From: Nostoc sp. UHCC 0926 | Lineage (GTDB): Bacteria > Cyanobacteriota > Cyanobacteriia > Cyanobacteriales > Nostocaceae | Direction of reading: 5' to 3' | Assembly: GCF_028623165.1 (NCBI RefSeq) | Contig: NZ_CP117768.1 | Coordinates: 1,302,001 to 1,366,000 of the forward strand | DNA length: 64,000 bases | Notes under the pieces: generated by a model | Told to the model about the DNA's origin: nothing | Seen by the model: the letters and a program-made list of their open reading frames with translations, nothing else | Databases searched by the model: none | Translations under genes and position numbers: made by a program | Shown here: positions 25,829 to 35,004 of the stretch, in pieces | Numbering within the stretch: the stretch's first letter is position 1 | Layout: every line of letters starts with the position of its first letter

Positions 25829-26083
25829 TTACTCGGTTTGTTCGGCAAAATCTATTACTACGTCTTGGTCTTCATTGTTGTTCAAATTCACCTCTAAAGT
25901 CTGTCCTTGTATTGTCACTTTATCACCCGGTACTAGTCGCCGTCCTCGTCGGGTTTCCAGCATACCGTTTACTTGGACATCGCCACCTTGAATCATCAGC
26001 TTGGCTTGCCCTCCAGTTGGCACTATACCCATCAACTTTAAAAATTGATTTAACTTAATTGTGTTGTCTCTGATTTTCTTCAT
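25829..26083 (-). CDS. S4-domain RNA-binding protein (YbcJ-like)
   Basis: An 84-residue protein consisting of one S4 fold: IKLNQFLKLMGIVPTGGQAK, MIQGGDVQVNGMLETRRGRR and LVPGDKVTIQGQTLEV. This is the small YbcJ/YaaA group; related S4 proteins (Hsp15, RqcP) act on stalled large ribosomal subunits. It is directly upstream of arfB on the same strand, which supports a ribosome-rescue or quality-control role. That role is inferred from context. The acidic C-terminal tail is unusual but short. Confidence 0.88.
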   Translation of the reverse strand: MKKIRDNTIKLNQFLKLMGIVPTGGQAKLMIQGGDVQVNGMLETRRGRRLVPGDKVTIQGQTLEVNLNNNEDQDVVIDFAEQTE

Positions 26084-26163
26084 AGTAAATAAAACTACAT
26101 CACCATTAATTGTATCGTGACGTTATCAAGCCAAAGCGTGAATCTGTTGCAGCACATAATCAG

Positions 26164-26542
26164 CTAAGTACAGCATTTCATTAATTCTAGGACTTACGCA
26201 CTAAGAATATAAAAACAAATTTTGAGATTGCTTCTCTACGAGACGCTCTTGCGAACGCTATCGTTGCGTATGCCTTTCAGGCACGCTACGCGAACGCAAT
26301 GACGTAATTTCGTCACGGTGCGTAAGTTCTAAATTCGTAGTGAATTAAATTCGGCAATACCCTGCAATGCCAATGCGTCCTCTGACAATGCTAATGCGTC
26401 CTCTGACAATGCCAATGTGTCCTCTGACAATGCCAATGTGTCCTCTGACAATGCCAATGTGTCCCTTGACAATGCCAATACGTCCTCTGACAATACCAAT
26501 GCGTCCTCTGACAATACCAATGCGTCCTCTGACAATAGACAT
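26164..26542 (-). repeat. Terminal-repeat element D with eight 21-bp units, interrupted by a MITE
   Basis: One end (CTAAGTACAGCATTTCATTA, from 26164) matches the end of element C at 43534. After the inserted MITE at 26188-26331 the sequence resumes AATTCGTAGTGAATTAAATTC. Eight 21-bp units follow at 26375-26542, typically GCGTCCTCTGACAATGCCAA plus T. The other terminal sequence is missing; the array breaks off at about 26550 in unrelated repeat DNA. Confidence 0.82.
26188..26331. mobile_element. MITE, 144 bp, nested in element D
   Basis: Ends TAGGACTTACGCAC and GTGCGTAAGTTCTA (one mismatch) are flanked by AATTC at 26183-26187 and 26332-26336. The uninterrupted site ATTAATTCGTAG is visible in element C near 43553, so this window contains both filled and empty sites. 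The interior holds palindromic segments and no gene. Confidence 0.9.
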
Positions 26543-26559
26543 AGGAGTGAAAACGAATG

Positions 26560-26765
26560 TAGAGACGTTACATGTAACGTCTCTACTCTGCCGCAAGTCA
26601 GAGAGGCGGAGCCTCAATGAGGGGCATTTCCAAGTCGAAGACTGGGAACGAGATGAACGAGGTAATGTCTCAAAGCATTTTTGCTTAGTAACTTTCAGGT
26701 TAAGTTGACACCAATGAATATTGCTGTGCCCGTAGGGCGTCTTCTATTTACCTGAAAATTGCTGA
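26560..26765. repeat. Mosaic of dispersed repeats
   Basis: A short inverted repeat around GAGACGTTACATGTAACGTC (about 26563-26585) is followed by partial similarity to the 43910-44111 element and its end TTAAGTTGACACCAATG (to 26716). The right half of a palindromic repeat (TGCTGTGCCCGTAGGGCG, then CTATTTACCTGAAAAT) completes it. No gene. Confidence 0.65.
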
Positions 26766-26792
26766 TTTTACTAATTGGCTGTGGTGGAGCGA

Positions 26793-26925
26793 CGCCGATA
26801 GCGTTCGCGCAGCGTCTCGTAGAGAAGCGTAAAGCCTGCGGCATGGCTTCGCTTAGAGCGAGTCTTGCCTACGGCACGCTGGCGCGAACGAGCGTCATAG
26901 CCCGTCGTAGACATCGCTATGACGA
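26793..26925. repeat. Cluster of short palindromic repeats
   Basis: Repeated modules such as GCGTTCGCGCAGCGTCTCGT, AGAGAAGC and GGCGCGAACGAGCG form several short inverted repeats. Related modules occur near 22520, 26228, 31960 and 33570. This is the usual interspersed palindromic DNA of Nostoc. The open frame across it has no protein character. Confidence 0.6.
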
Positions 26926-27037
26926 CAAAAACAGTAATACCAGTTTATTATCTATAATGTTGATCGACAAAACTGTCAGATATAGGTTAAAAAACTAGTC
27001 TGGAAAGTTCTTTTAGTGTGTTCAGGGGACTGGATCT

Positions 27038-30000
27038 ATGATTAAGCTCGGTTTATTAGTACAGTCCCAGAATAACTCTTTGGGTATAGGAAAAGTTACT
27101 GAAATATCTGATGCCAATGCGATTGTTGAGTATTTCTGCTCCATAGGGCAACGTCTCCAAAAAACTTTACCTTTAAATTCGCTCTCTGAAGTCAGGCTTG
27201 AACCCCAGGCTCGATGCTATATTAAGTCCCAAACTCAGGATAAATGGATCGTTGGCAGAGTTTTCATCTGGGATGAAGATACAGAAATGTATCAAGTTGA
27301 TTTACCAGATAAGAAAACTGCGATCGCATCTGTTGAAGACATTTACGTTCGTTGCAATTTACCCAACACAGACCCCATCGAAACTCTGGCGATGAAGGGT
27401 CACGAAACGCCCTACTTCCACGACAAAAGATTGGCTTTCGTGAAATCCTTGATTCAGCAACGCGCTGTCAGTCGCGGGATGACGGGACTGATTTCGGCAA
27501 ATATTAATCTTTATCCTCACCAAGTTGAAGTAGTCAGGCGGGTACTGGAAGACCCAATTCAACGCTACTTGCTAGCAGACGAGGTGGGACTCGGAAAAAC
27601 CATCGAAGCGGGTGCAATTCTGCGTCAATTCCTCCTCGATGAGCCGAAAAAAGGTGCGGTGGTATTAGTTCCGCAATATTTACTCAAACAATGGCGGCTG
27701 GAGTTAGAAAACAAGTTTTACATCTCCCATTTTGGCAAACGGGTAGCGGTGCTAGCGGTTGAAGATATCCATAAAATCAACCTGAAAGCGAGGATAGGCT
27801 GCTTAATTTTAGATGAAGCCCATCATATCGCAGCAATGGCAACCTCTAAGGATGCAACAGTGCGCCAGCGTTTTGAGACTTGCAAAGAACTTGCTCATAA
27901 AAGCGATCGCTTACTTTTATTATCTGCCACTCCTGTTCTCAACCATGAGCAGGATTTTCTGGCTATGTTGCACTTGCTCGACCCGACAACCTATAAACTT
28001 GATGATTTAGCAGGTTTTCGTGCCAAAGTTGAAAGTCGTCAGCAAATTGGTAAACTTCTGCTTTCTTTTAATGAAGGTGCCGACCCTCTTGTTCTCAAAA
28101 GTAACTTGCAGCAACTGCGAAACCTCTTTGCTGAGGACAAGTATTTATTGAAGCTGGCGGATGATTTAGAAAATTTACAAGCAAATTCTCCTGAGCAAGA
28201 CCAAATAGTCCAAGCGATTCGCACTCACGTCAGCGATACCTATCGACTACACCGCCGAATGCTTCGCAACCGTCGCGCTGCGGTGGAAGATGTGATATTT
28301 GACCGCAATTTTACGCCGAAAGAAGAGTATGATTTAGACGAGCGATCGCCTGATATCCACGAACTGCTCAATCAATGGCGTAGTGTTGCTCCTGGTGAAA
28401 AGCAATATCAGCGAATTTTTCTGTTGTTATTTCTAGCTTCTGGTACTTGGTTAAAGATTTTAGAGCAGGTAATTAGCGCCCGGTTAACTGGTAAACCTGA
28501 TTCTAAACTCATCCAGGAGTTTAAAGAAGATGATATTCGCCTATTAACTACAACCCCCAAATTCTCAGGGGAAGAAGAGATTCTGCAATCCTTCCTAAAA
28601 ATTATTCGTCAACCTCAAGAGGACGGAGAACGGACGGAAAATTTGAAAACAGTGCTGCTGAATCAGCTAGGTACGTACTTCAAAATTCCCGCAAATGTTC
28701 GGAAAAATCAAAACGAATTCATCACGAGGATACAGCAGAGAATCAAGAGACCAATTACTGGCGATATTCTGCCCAAATTTATTGTCTTTACCAGTTTTGT
28801 GCAAACTTGTGGTGAAATTGTCCGGTATTTGTCTGATACCTTTGGTGCAGAGACAATAGCCAAACATCAATTTGGAGAATCACCAGACAAAGTTGAGGAA
28901 GGCTTAAGTAAGTTCAAGAATAACCCAAACTGCTTTATTCTAGTATGCGATCGCTCTGGAGAAGAAGGACGTAATCTCCAGTTTGCCGATTGGTTAATTC
29001 ATTTTGACCTTCCTTGGTCGCCTAATCAATTAGAGCAAAGAATTGGCAGACTTGACCGGATTGGCAGCAAAATTGGAGTCCAATCCTGTGCCTTGATAGG
29101 CCCCTATTTGCCAGATAGCCCTCACAATGCTTGGTATCAAGTATTGAAAGATGGGTTTGGTATTTTCCAACAGTCAATTGCCAGCTTACAGTTTTATGTG
29201 GATGAGAAACTTGTAGAATTAGAAACAACTTTGTTTCAATCAAGTGCGGCTGGATTGTTAGAAATGATTTCGCCAATTCAAGAGCAAATTGAAGCTGAAA
29301 TAGCAAAAATTAGCGAACAGAATGCTCTAAATGAAATTGACGCTAACGATGAAATTGCCACCCAGTATTTTCAAGATTTAGATAATTACGATGCTTGCCA
29401 TCTAGAAATTAAACGAGCAATTGAAGGCTGGATTTGTGATGCATTGGGATTCAGGGCACTCAATAACCCAGATTCATCAGAGATCCGACGTTATCAACCG
29501 ACAACGCGGACATTGGTTCCCATAAATGAGTTAAAAAACCGTTTTGCTGATAGTTATCTAGACCAATTTGGTACTTATAATCGCAGGGTAGCAAATCAGA
29601 ATTCTGGTATTAAACTCTTTCGGATTGGGGAAGGATTTGTCGAAGCACTCTTAAACTATATAAACTGGGATGACCGAGGTGAAGCCTTTGCAATGTGGCG
29701 CACTGATGCATCTTGGGATGCTAAAGAAGGGAAGGAGTGGTTTGGTTTCCAATGCAATTATGTAGTTGAGGCAAATTTAAGAATCGCCAAACAAGTTTTA
29801 CTAGATTACAAACTAGATAATTCTCAATTCAAAAACTTGCAGCGACGTGTCGATGCTCTATTTCCGCCAATTATAGAAACTATCTATATTGATGGTCGCA
29901 AGGAGCCAATACGTGTTGTTGAGGATAGAGCAATCTTAAGTATCCTGCAACGTCCATATAAAGATAAAAACAGTAATCAAGGACGAGATTACAATCTGGC

Positions 30001-30346
30001 AAAAGAGCGCTTAGGAATTATTGACGATTTTGTTGACCCTAGTAAATGGCAAAATTTTTGCTATCAAGTGCGGAACACTTCTTCGGAATTACTCTCCAAT
30101 CGTCCAGATTTTATTGACTTGTGTCAAAGTTGTGCTAATGTTGCCGAAAAGAAATTAGGCAATAGAGTAGAACAATTACGCCTACGCCTGAACCAGCAAA
30201 GTTGGGATAATGCATTAGCTGAAGAATTGAAGATAGAAACTGCTTTAAATGCAGCCATTCTAGAGGGAATTCGTCAGCCTCAGATTCGGCTTGATTCTGT
30301 GGGTTTCATTATTGTATCGGGGCGATCGCTTGTGCAATTTGAGTGA
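27038..30346 (+). CDS. SNF2-type DEAH helicase (RapA/HepA/DpdE-like)
   Basis: An 1102-residue superfamily-2 helicase. A Tudor-like N terminus (GLLVQSQNNSLGIGKVTEIS, then YFCSIGQRLQKTLPL) precedes the helicase core: LADEVGLGKT at 179-188, DEAH at 259-262, LLLLSATPVLNHEQDFLAML, and C-terminal motifs SGEEGRNLQFADWLIHFDLP and LEQRIGRLDRIG. A long C-terminal extension of about 400 residues is not recognised. The N-terminal layout resembles RapA and also DpdE, the SNF2-like protein of the 7-deazapurine DNA modification system, but no other dpd gene is in the window. Start at ATG 27038. It is flanked by repeat DNA and a strong terminator, so it is a single-gene unit, possibly acquired. Confidence 0.82.
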   Translation: MIKLGLLVQSQNNSLGIGKVTEISDANAIVEYFCSIGQRLQKTLPLNSLSEVRLEPQARCYIKSQTQDKWIVGRVFIWDEDTEMYQVDLPDKKTAIASVEDIYVRCNLPNTDPIETLAMKGHETPYFHDKRLAFVKSLIQQRAVSRGMTGLISANINLYPHQVEVVRRVLEDPIQRYLLADEVGLGKTIEAGAILRQFLLDEPKKGAVVLVPQYLLKQWRLELENKFYISHFGKRVAVLAVEDIHKINLKARIGCLILDEAHHIAAMATSKDATVRQRFETCKELAHKSDRLLLLSATPVLNHEQDFLAMLHLLDPTTYKLDDLAGFRAKVESRQQIGKLLLSFNEGADPLVLKSNLQQLRNLFAEDKYLLKLADDLENLQANSPEQDQIVQAIRTHVSDTYRLHRRMLRNRRAAVEDVIFDRNFTPKEEYDLDERSPDIHELLNQWRSVAPGEKQYQRIFLLLFLASGTWLKILEQVISARLTGKPDSKLIQEFKEDDIRLLTTTPKFSGEEEILQSFLKIIRQPQEDGERTENLKTVLLNQLGTYFKIPANVRKNQNEFITRIQQRIKRPITGDILPKFIVFTSFVQTCGEIVRYLSDTFGAETIAKHQFGESPDKVEEGLSKFKNNPNCFILVCDRSGEEGRNLQFADWLIHFDLPWSPNQLEQRIGRLDRIGSKIGVQSCALIGPYLPDSPHNAWYQVLKDGFGIFQQSIASLQFYVDEKLVELETTLFQSSAAGLLEMISPIQEQIEAEIAKISEQNALNEIDANDEIATQYFQDLDNYDACHLEIKRAIEGWICDALGFRALNNPDSSEIRRYQPTTRTLVPINELKNRFADSYLDQFGTYNRRVANQNSGIKLFRIGEGFVEALLNYINWDDRGEAFAMWRTDASWDAKEGKEWFGFQCNYVVEANLRIAKQVLLDYKLDNSQFKNLQRRVDALFPPIIETIYIDGRKEPIRVVEDRAILSILQRPYKDKNSNQGRDYNLAKERLGIIDDFVDPSKWQNFCYQVRNTSSELLSNRPDFIDLCQSCANVAEKKLGNRVEQLRLRLNQQSWDNALAEELKIETALNAAILEGIRQPQIRLDSVGFIIVSGRSLVQFE

Positions 30347-30386
30347 TATTATATTATCTACGGTTAAATAGCCTTAGTAACTGTAC

Positions 30387-30420
30387 TAACCCCACCCCCT
30401 TAAATGGGGTGGGGTTTTTT
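30387..30420 (+). terminator. Rho-independent terminator of the helicase gene
   Basis: The stem CCCCACCCC pairs with GGGGTGGGG across a short CTTAAAT-type loop and is followed by TTTTTT ending at 30420. It lies about 40 bp past the helicase stop codon on the same strand. Confidence 0.85.
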
Positions 30421-30464
30421 AGGACTTCCAAATAAAAGTTAATAAGTAACTCAACTTTCATTAA

Positions 30465-30545
30465 ATATCAGACCTCTCTCCTCTTAGGAGAGGCTTTGAC
30501 TCCCACTTCCCGTTGCGGGAAGGGGGCTGGGGGGTTAGGTCTGTT
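30465..30545. repeat. C-rich/G-rich dispersed repeat
   Basis: The segment from AGACCTCTCTCCTCTTAGGA through GGAAGGGGGCTGGGGGGTTA to GGTCTG forms an imperfect long hairpin with ends AGACC and GGTCT. Related copies are at 33784-33905, 58592-58650 and, in part, at 17148-17183. The rest of 30421-30862 is AT-rich with no gene seen. Confidence 0.6.
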
Positions 30546-30862
30546 TTATATTTTTTAATTATCATAAGAGATTAACCGCATTCCTAATGAACCGTGGTTT
30601 ATTAAGGAAGAAATGCTAATCTGAACTGTATTGGACTTTAACCTTATCGCTAAAATTTGCCAAGTCCCATAATGTGATAAGCAAGACAAGCAGTATCAAA
30701 CAATTCTTTTACCGAGAATGAGAATTTCCTCTGCCCTTAGCAATGTGTCAGCGATCGCGAGGGTAACAAATAAAATTAATTATATTTTTGACTTTACCTG
30801 AAAAATAAGTAAGTATTAACACTAATGATCCTAAAACGAAGTGATTATAGTGAAAGTCGAAA

Positions 30863-31957
30863 ATGAAACGTTCAAATCGCCTTGCTTGGATAGGAGCGAT
30901 CGCACTAGTAGCGATCGTTTTACTTAGTTTGTTCGCGGCTCCCAATAATACCAAACTTAACACTGGCTCTACCTATAACCGCGCCTCTGATGGCTATGGT
31001 GCTTGGTATGCTTTTATGCAAAAGCAGGGAATTTCTATCAAGCGCTGGCAAAAGCCTTTTAGTGACATTCAGCCAGAGAACAGCCCAGTTACTGTTCTAC
31101 AGGTAGGCAGCTATCCAAGAGAGACAATACTGGATAGTCAAGAGCGTGAATGGGTAGAAAAAGGAAATACTTTGGTAATTTTGGGTGCGGGGGCGCGGGT
31201 TACAGAAGCGGAGTTTAGCACTATGCAAAAATCTCCCCAAGGTGATATCAAAATTGATACGCGTAGACGATATCAGAAAGCTAACTCCAAGCAAGTTGAT
31301 TTAGGCGATCGCTTTGGTGCTGTTGTCTGGGAAGAAAATTACAAAAAGGGAAAGGTGATTTTTTCTACCACTCCTTATTTAGCCGCCAACGCCTACCAAG
31401 ATTATTTAAGTAATTTTAAGTATCTAGCCAGTTTGGTTACTGAAAAAGGTAACACAATATTTGTCGATGAATACATCCACGGCTATAAAGATGCCGATGT
31501 CAGGAAGAAAGAAAGCGAAGGAGATTTATCTAGCTTTTTTGCTAAAACTCCTTTATTTCCAATATTGGTGCAAGTAAGTATCCTGCTATTAGTGCTAATT
31601 TGGGCACAGAATCGCCGCTTTGGCAAGCCAGTAGCTTTAGATACACCAGTTGTAGATAACAGCGAGGCATACATCCAAGCTTTAGCCGGAGTCTTGCAGA
31701 AAGCTGATACCACCGACTTTGTTGTCGAGATGGTGGGTAAACAAGAACAATTACAACTCCAAAAAGCCTTGGGATTAGGACAAGTACTTTTAGAACGTCA
31801 AGCCTTGATCAATTTCTGGATAGAAAAAACAGGCGCAAGTGCAGCAGAACTAGATGCAGTCTTAAAGCTACAATCACGCAAACAACCCATCACTGAACGA
31901 GAACTGTTAAGCTGGTTGGGGAAATGGCGAAGCCTACGAGGAATTCATAATTCGTAA
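30863..31957 (+). CDS. DUF4350 membrane protein of a MoxR locus
   Basis: A 364-residue protein with TM helix about 8-26, an extracytoplasmic GATase/DUF4350-type domain (YRASDGYGAWYAFMQKQG-like opening, then EWVEKGNTLVILGAGARVTE, and the GNTIFVDEYIHGY segment), a second TM about 232-250, and a cytoplasmic helical tail. DUF4350 proteins accompany MoxR ATPases and DUF58/transglutaminase genes in many bacteria. The MoxR gene follows 111 bp downstream, which supports a joint role in maturation or stress handling of envelope proteins. Mechanism is unknown. Confidence 0.86.
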   Translation: MKRSNRLAWIGAIALVAIVLLSLFAAPNNTKLNTGSTYNRASDGYGAWYAFMQKQGISIKRWQKPFSDIQPENSPVTVLQVGSYPRETILDSQEREWVEKGNTLVILGAGARVTEAEFSTMQKSPQGDIKIDTRRRYQKANSKQVDLGDRFGAVVWEENYKKGKVIFSTTPYLAANAYQDYLSNFKYLASLVTEKGNTIFVDEYIHGYKDADVRKKESEGDLSSFFAKTPLFPILVQVSILLLVLIWAQNRRFGKPVALDTPVVDNSEAYIQALAGVLQKADTTDFVVEMVGKQEQLQLQKALGLGQVLLERQALINFWIEKTGASAAELDAVLKLQSRKQPITERELLSWLGKWRSLRGIHNS

Positions 31958-32020
31958 TGACGTTCTCTACCAGACGCGCAAGGGACGCGGATTCGCTAAC
32001 GTAATTCGTAATTAATTTTT
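31950..32020. repeat. Short inverted repeat between DUF4350 and moxR genes
   Basis: AATTCGTAATGACGTTCTCT is mirrored by GCTAACGTAATTCGTAATTA, giving an imperfect hairpin with an AGACGCGCAAGGGACGCG loop region. A related copy is at about 10797-10845. Confidence 0.55.
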
Positions 32021-32068
32021 TGGAATTATGCATAATATTTCTGCATTGGTTATTTATCAATAAAAAAT

Positions 32069-33019
32069 ATGAGCGAAACTCATCCTATCTTAATTCGCCT
32101 TGGTCAAGGTCTTAATCAAGTAATTGTCGGACAATCTAGCCTAATACAACAACTTTTAGTAGCATTGCTAGCGGGTGGACACGTAATTTTGGAAGGAGTA
32201 CCGGGAACTGGTAAAACCCTCCTAGTAAAAGTGTTGGCGCAGTTAATCCAAGGGGAGTTTCGCCGGATTCAACTAACACCAGATGTTTTACCTTCAGATA
32301 TTACTGGTACAAATATTTTTGACTTGAATAGCCGCAATTTCACTTTAAAAAAAGGGCCAATATTTACCGAAGTGCTGCTAGCAGACGAAATCAACCGTAC
32401 TCCTCCCAAGACACAAGCGGCGCTACTGGAAGCGATGGAAGAGATGCAGGTAACGCTGGATGGTGAAAGTTTACCCTTACCAGATTTATTTTGGGTGATT
32501 GCAACCCAAAATCCCCTGGAATTTGAGGGGACTTATCCCTTACCAGAGGCGCAGTTGGACAGATTTTTATTTAAGCTGGTAGTAGATTACCCCGATCAAG
32601 CTGCCGAAAAGCAAATGTTACTCAATCGTCAGGCGGGTTTTGCAGCACGGCGTTTGGATATTAGCCGTTTGAAACCAATAGCAACAGTAGCCGAGATTTT
32701 GCAAGCACGACTTGCAGTCAAAGAAGTTAAAGTATCAGAAGCGATCGTTGATTATTTGTTGGCGTTAGTCAGAACATCGCGTCAATATCCCGATTTAACT
32801 TTGGGCGCATCGCCTCGCGCCGCTGGTGCTTGGTTGCAGACATCTCAAGCCCTAGCGTGGTTAGCTGGAAGGGATTTTGTCACGCCAGATGATGTCAAAG
32901 CAGTTGCATCACCGCTCCTACGTCATCGCCTCATTTTGAAAGCAGAAGCGATGCTGGATGGTTTACAAATGGATGCGGTAATTGCGTCGGTAATTAATCA
33001 AGTACCAGTTCCAAGGTGA
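32069..33019 (+). CDS. MoxR-family AAA+ ATPase
   Basis: A 316-residue AAA+ protein of the MoxR type. The P-loop GVPGTGKT is at 43-50 and the Walker B segment EVLLADEINR at 101-110. The sensor region NPLEFEGTYPLPEAQLDRFL and the C-terminal lid (LTLGASPRAAGAWLQTSQAL) complete the fold. MoxR ATPases act as chaperones that help assemble enzymes or envelope complexes, often with VWA or DUF58 partners. Here the partner is the DUF4350 protein upstream; no DUF58 gene follows, because the next 450 bp contain a pseudogene on the other strand. Confidence 0.93.
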   Translation: MSETHPILIRLGQGLNQVIVGQSSLIQQLLVALLAGGHVILEGVPGTGKTLLVKVLAQLIQGEFRRIQLTPDVLPSDITGTNIFDLNSRNFTLKKGPIFTEVLLADEINRTPPKTQAALLEAMEEMQVTLDGESLPLPDLFWVIATQNPLEFEGTYPLPEAQLDRFLFKLVVDYPDQAAEKQMLLNRQAGFAARRLDISRLKPIATVAEILQARLAVKEVKVSEAIVDYLLALVRTSRQYPDLTLGASPRAAGAWLQTSQALAWLAGRDFVTPDDVKAVASPLLRHRLILKAEAMLDGLQMDAVIASVINQVPVPR

Positions 33020-33059
33020 AAAAATTCTGGCGTTGCTGAATGCAGGGATGAATGGATTT

Positions 33060-33475
33060 ATTTGCGATGTGGCAGTTATTGTAATTTGGGGAAAGTTTTC
33101 GTACCAAAGACCAACGCTGTAGAAAAGGCTGGGTGTCGAGACACAAACAATTTCGTGCACCTCAGTTTCTAACTCGTGGCAAGTTTCGGGTGCGGACACA
33201 GGCACAGCAATCACAATCTGAACCGGTTGCTGTTTTCGCACAGCCACAACAGCCCACATAGTTGCACCTGTCACTAAACATCATCTACCAAGATGAGCGT
33301 GCGTCCCTGTAAATCTCTTAAGGGGCGAATTCGTGCGATAAAGCCGTTTCCGTCGCTCTAACTCCCGTTCTTCTTGCACGGCAACCCTGGCAATTACTTC
33401 GTCGGATATCTTCACCAGACTGATAATATATTCATTTACTATCCGCACATCACCAGAAGCGGTTATATTTCAGAT
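33060..33475 (-). pseudogene. Decayed phosphoribosyltransferase
   Basis: Read on the minus strand, three frames piece together a COG1926-type phosphoribosyltransferase: ISDEVIARVAVQEERELERR, then RIRPLRDLQGRTLILVDDV, then TGATMWAVVAVRKQQPVQIV, IAVPVSAPETCHELETEVHE and IVCVSTPSLFYSVGLWYENF. At least two frameshifts and stops separate the parts, and the N-terminal third of the enzyme is missing. It lies convergent to the MoxR gene. Confidence 0.75.
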
Positions 33476-34500
33476 GTTCTGAACTGATCTTATACCAATT
33501 CTCCCTAAACTTGCACTTAATGATTATTCCTTCTTCCTTGGCGTATTTGGCGTACTTGGTGAACCAGCGCTCTCCGGCGGGTTTCCCGCCGTAGGCGACT
33601 GGTGTTAGCGCAGCGTTAGCGAGTCTTCTCCCAAAGGGAGACGCTTTAGCGCAACGAGCGTCACCCGAAGGGCGGTTCGTTTAATAAAAATTAAGTGCAT
33701 CTTCATAGCGAATTGGTATTAGAAAGCTAAAAATTCTGTGTCCTGTAGACATCGCCGGAAAAGATTTAGAAACCTTAAATTCACGCGCAGACCTAACCCC
33801 CCTACCCCCCTTCCCTTCTAGCGTTGGGGGAATTAAAGCCTCTCTCCGCTTGTCTGACGACAGGCTGACGCCAACGGGGAGAGGAATGGAAGCGGGGTCA
33901 TGCATCAATTTTCGGAGATGTCTTGTGACTAACCAGGTGACATCTTCGATCTACAGTTCTATCAAACGGATGAGTTAATTTTAATTCACGGAGATTTTCG
34001 CATGGGCTGATACCATTTCACTACTCCCGACTCTACACCCGCCCTGAAATGGTTTTGTAAGGGAAATTATTTGTAAGCAGCTTACCGTAGACTACAGTAA
34101 ACCACTAGCCAGTTAAGTTGTCTCCCACTTCCCAATGTTTGTTGTTAAACTTATACTGAGTGTTTTTTTTAACGTAACCTTAAAAAATATTTAACCAATG
34201 GTAGATGCCAAAATCTATGAAAATACAGTGATAATTAAATTGCTAATTCTGCATTTGCTTCCTTTTACTAGCATTATATTTTGCTTATATAATTTTGATA
34301 CTACCTTTACATTAGCCCTTAATTGTAAGTATGGGATAATACATGTTATACTGCTTCGTTAGACAATGCGTAGTATTATGCTTGGTATTAAACAAAAACC
34401 TCATCCAAATTACTGACATAACACTTTTGAGTAAAAATTAATAGGGTAGAATAACTGAATATAGCTCAGATATTTTTAAAATTAAAAGCAGGATTTTTTC
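33476..34500. other. Repeat-rich intergenic kilobase
   Basis: It contains a cluster of palindromic modules at 33560-33685 (GCTCTCCGGCGGGTTTCCCG, GGGAGACGCTTTAGCGCAAC and others) and a C-rich dispersed repeat at 33784-33905. From 34100 on it is AT-rich promoter-like DNA ahead of the next gene. No gene is supported. Confidence 0.5.
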
Positions 34501-35004
34501 ATGATCAGCTTAAGTAATTCGGAAAACAGCACAGTTAGCAGCACAGCAGCCACTAATAGGCTGGCAAGGGCGATCATGGTTTCTGGTGGGGAGTTCTCAC
34601 TGATATTAGCTTGTTGTAACAGTGTCGAAAGGCAACAGCAAGTGCTGAATGTGTTAATAGAATTTTCATCAGCAGACATCCAGGAAATCCTGCTCTCACC
34701 TGCGGCTGACACATTGTATGCAGCTATTACAACTACAATTGGTGCTACTCAACCCGAAGCTTTGATGGTACGGGGTTTAGAGTCTGTAGTGGAAATTAAC
34801 CAACTAATCATCAGTACCAACATTATGCGAGATGAGTTTCGGAAACAGTTTCGGTTCCCGTTGGTGTTGTGGGTCAATGAGGAAATTCTCTGCAAGCTAG
34901 TGTGGCTAGCACCAGATTTAAAAGACTGGGCAGCCAGTACTATTAGATTTGATATACCTCACAATCAGTTAGTTGAATCTGAACAACAAGCCATCAGGGC
35001 CTAA
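34501..35004 (+). CDS. Solitary N-terminal domain of cyanobacterial STAND/TPR proteins
   Basis: A 167-residue protein. The stretches NRLARAIMVSGGEFSLILAC, EALMVRGLESVVEINQLIIS and FRKQFRFPLVLWVNEEILCK, followed by LVWLAPDLKDWAASTIRFDI, match the leading domain that in many Nostoc proteins precedes NB-ARC, TPR or CHAT-like modules. Here the protein ends shortly after that domain (AIRA then stop), with no downstream module in any frame. It may be a stand-alone adaptor or a truncated remnant. Start ATG 34501. Function unknown. Confidence 0.65.
   Translation: MISLSNSENSTVSSTAATNRLARAIMVSGGEFSLILACCNSVERQQQVLNVLIEFSSADIQEILLSPAADTLYAAITTTIGATQPEALMVRGLESVVEINQLIISTNIMRDEFRKQFRFPLVLWVNEEILCKLVWLAPDLKDWAASTIRFDIPHNQLVESEQQAIRA

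Noticed and set aside
26375..26542. Repetitive protein gene coding for seven-residue repeats
   Set aside because: The period of 21 keeps several frames open on both strands at once, and no ribosome-binding site or homology supports any of them.
26759..26998. Open frame of 79 codons
   Set aside because: It lies across a cluster of palindromic repeat modules and encodes only their translation.
27038..30346. Complete Dpd or DISARM defence system
   Set aside because: Only one helicase of that general kind is present; no methylase, DpdA or other partner gene is found in the surrounding sequence.
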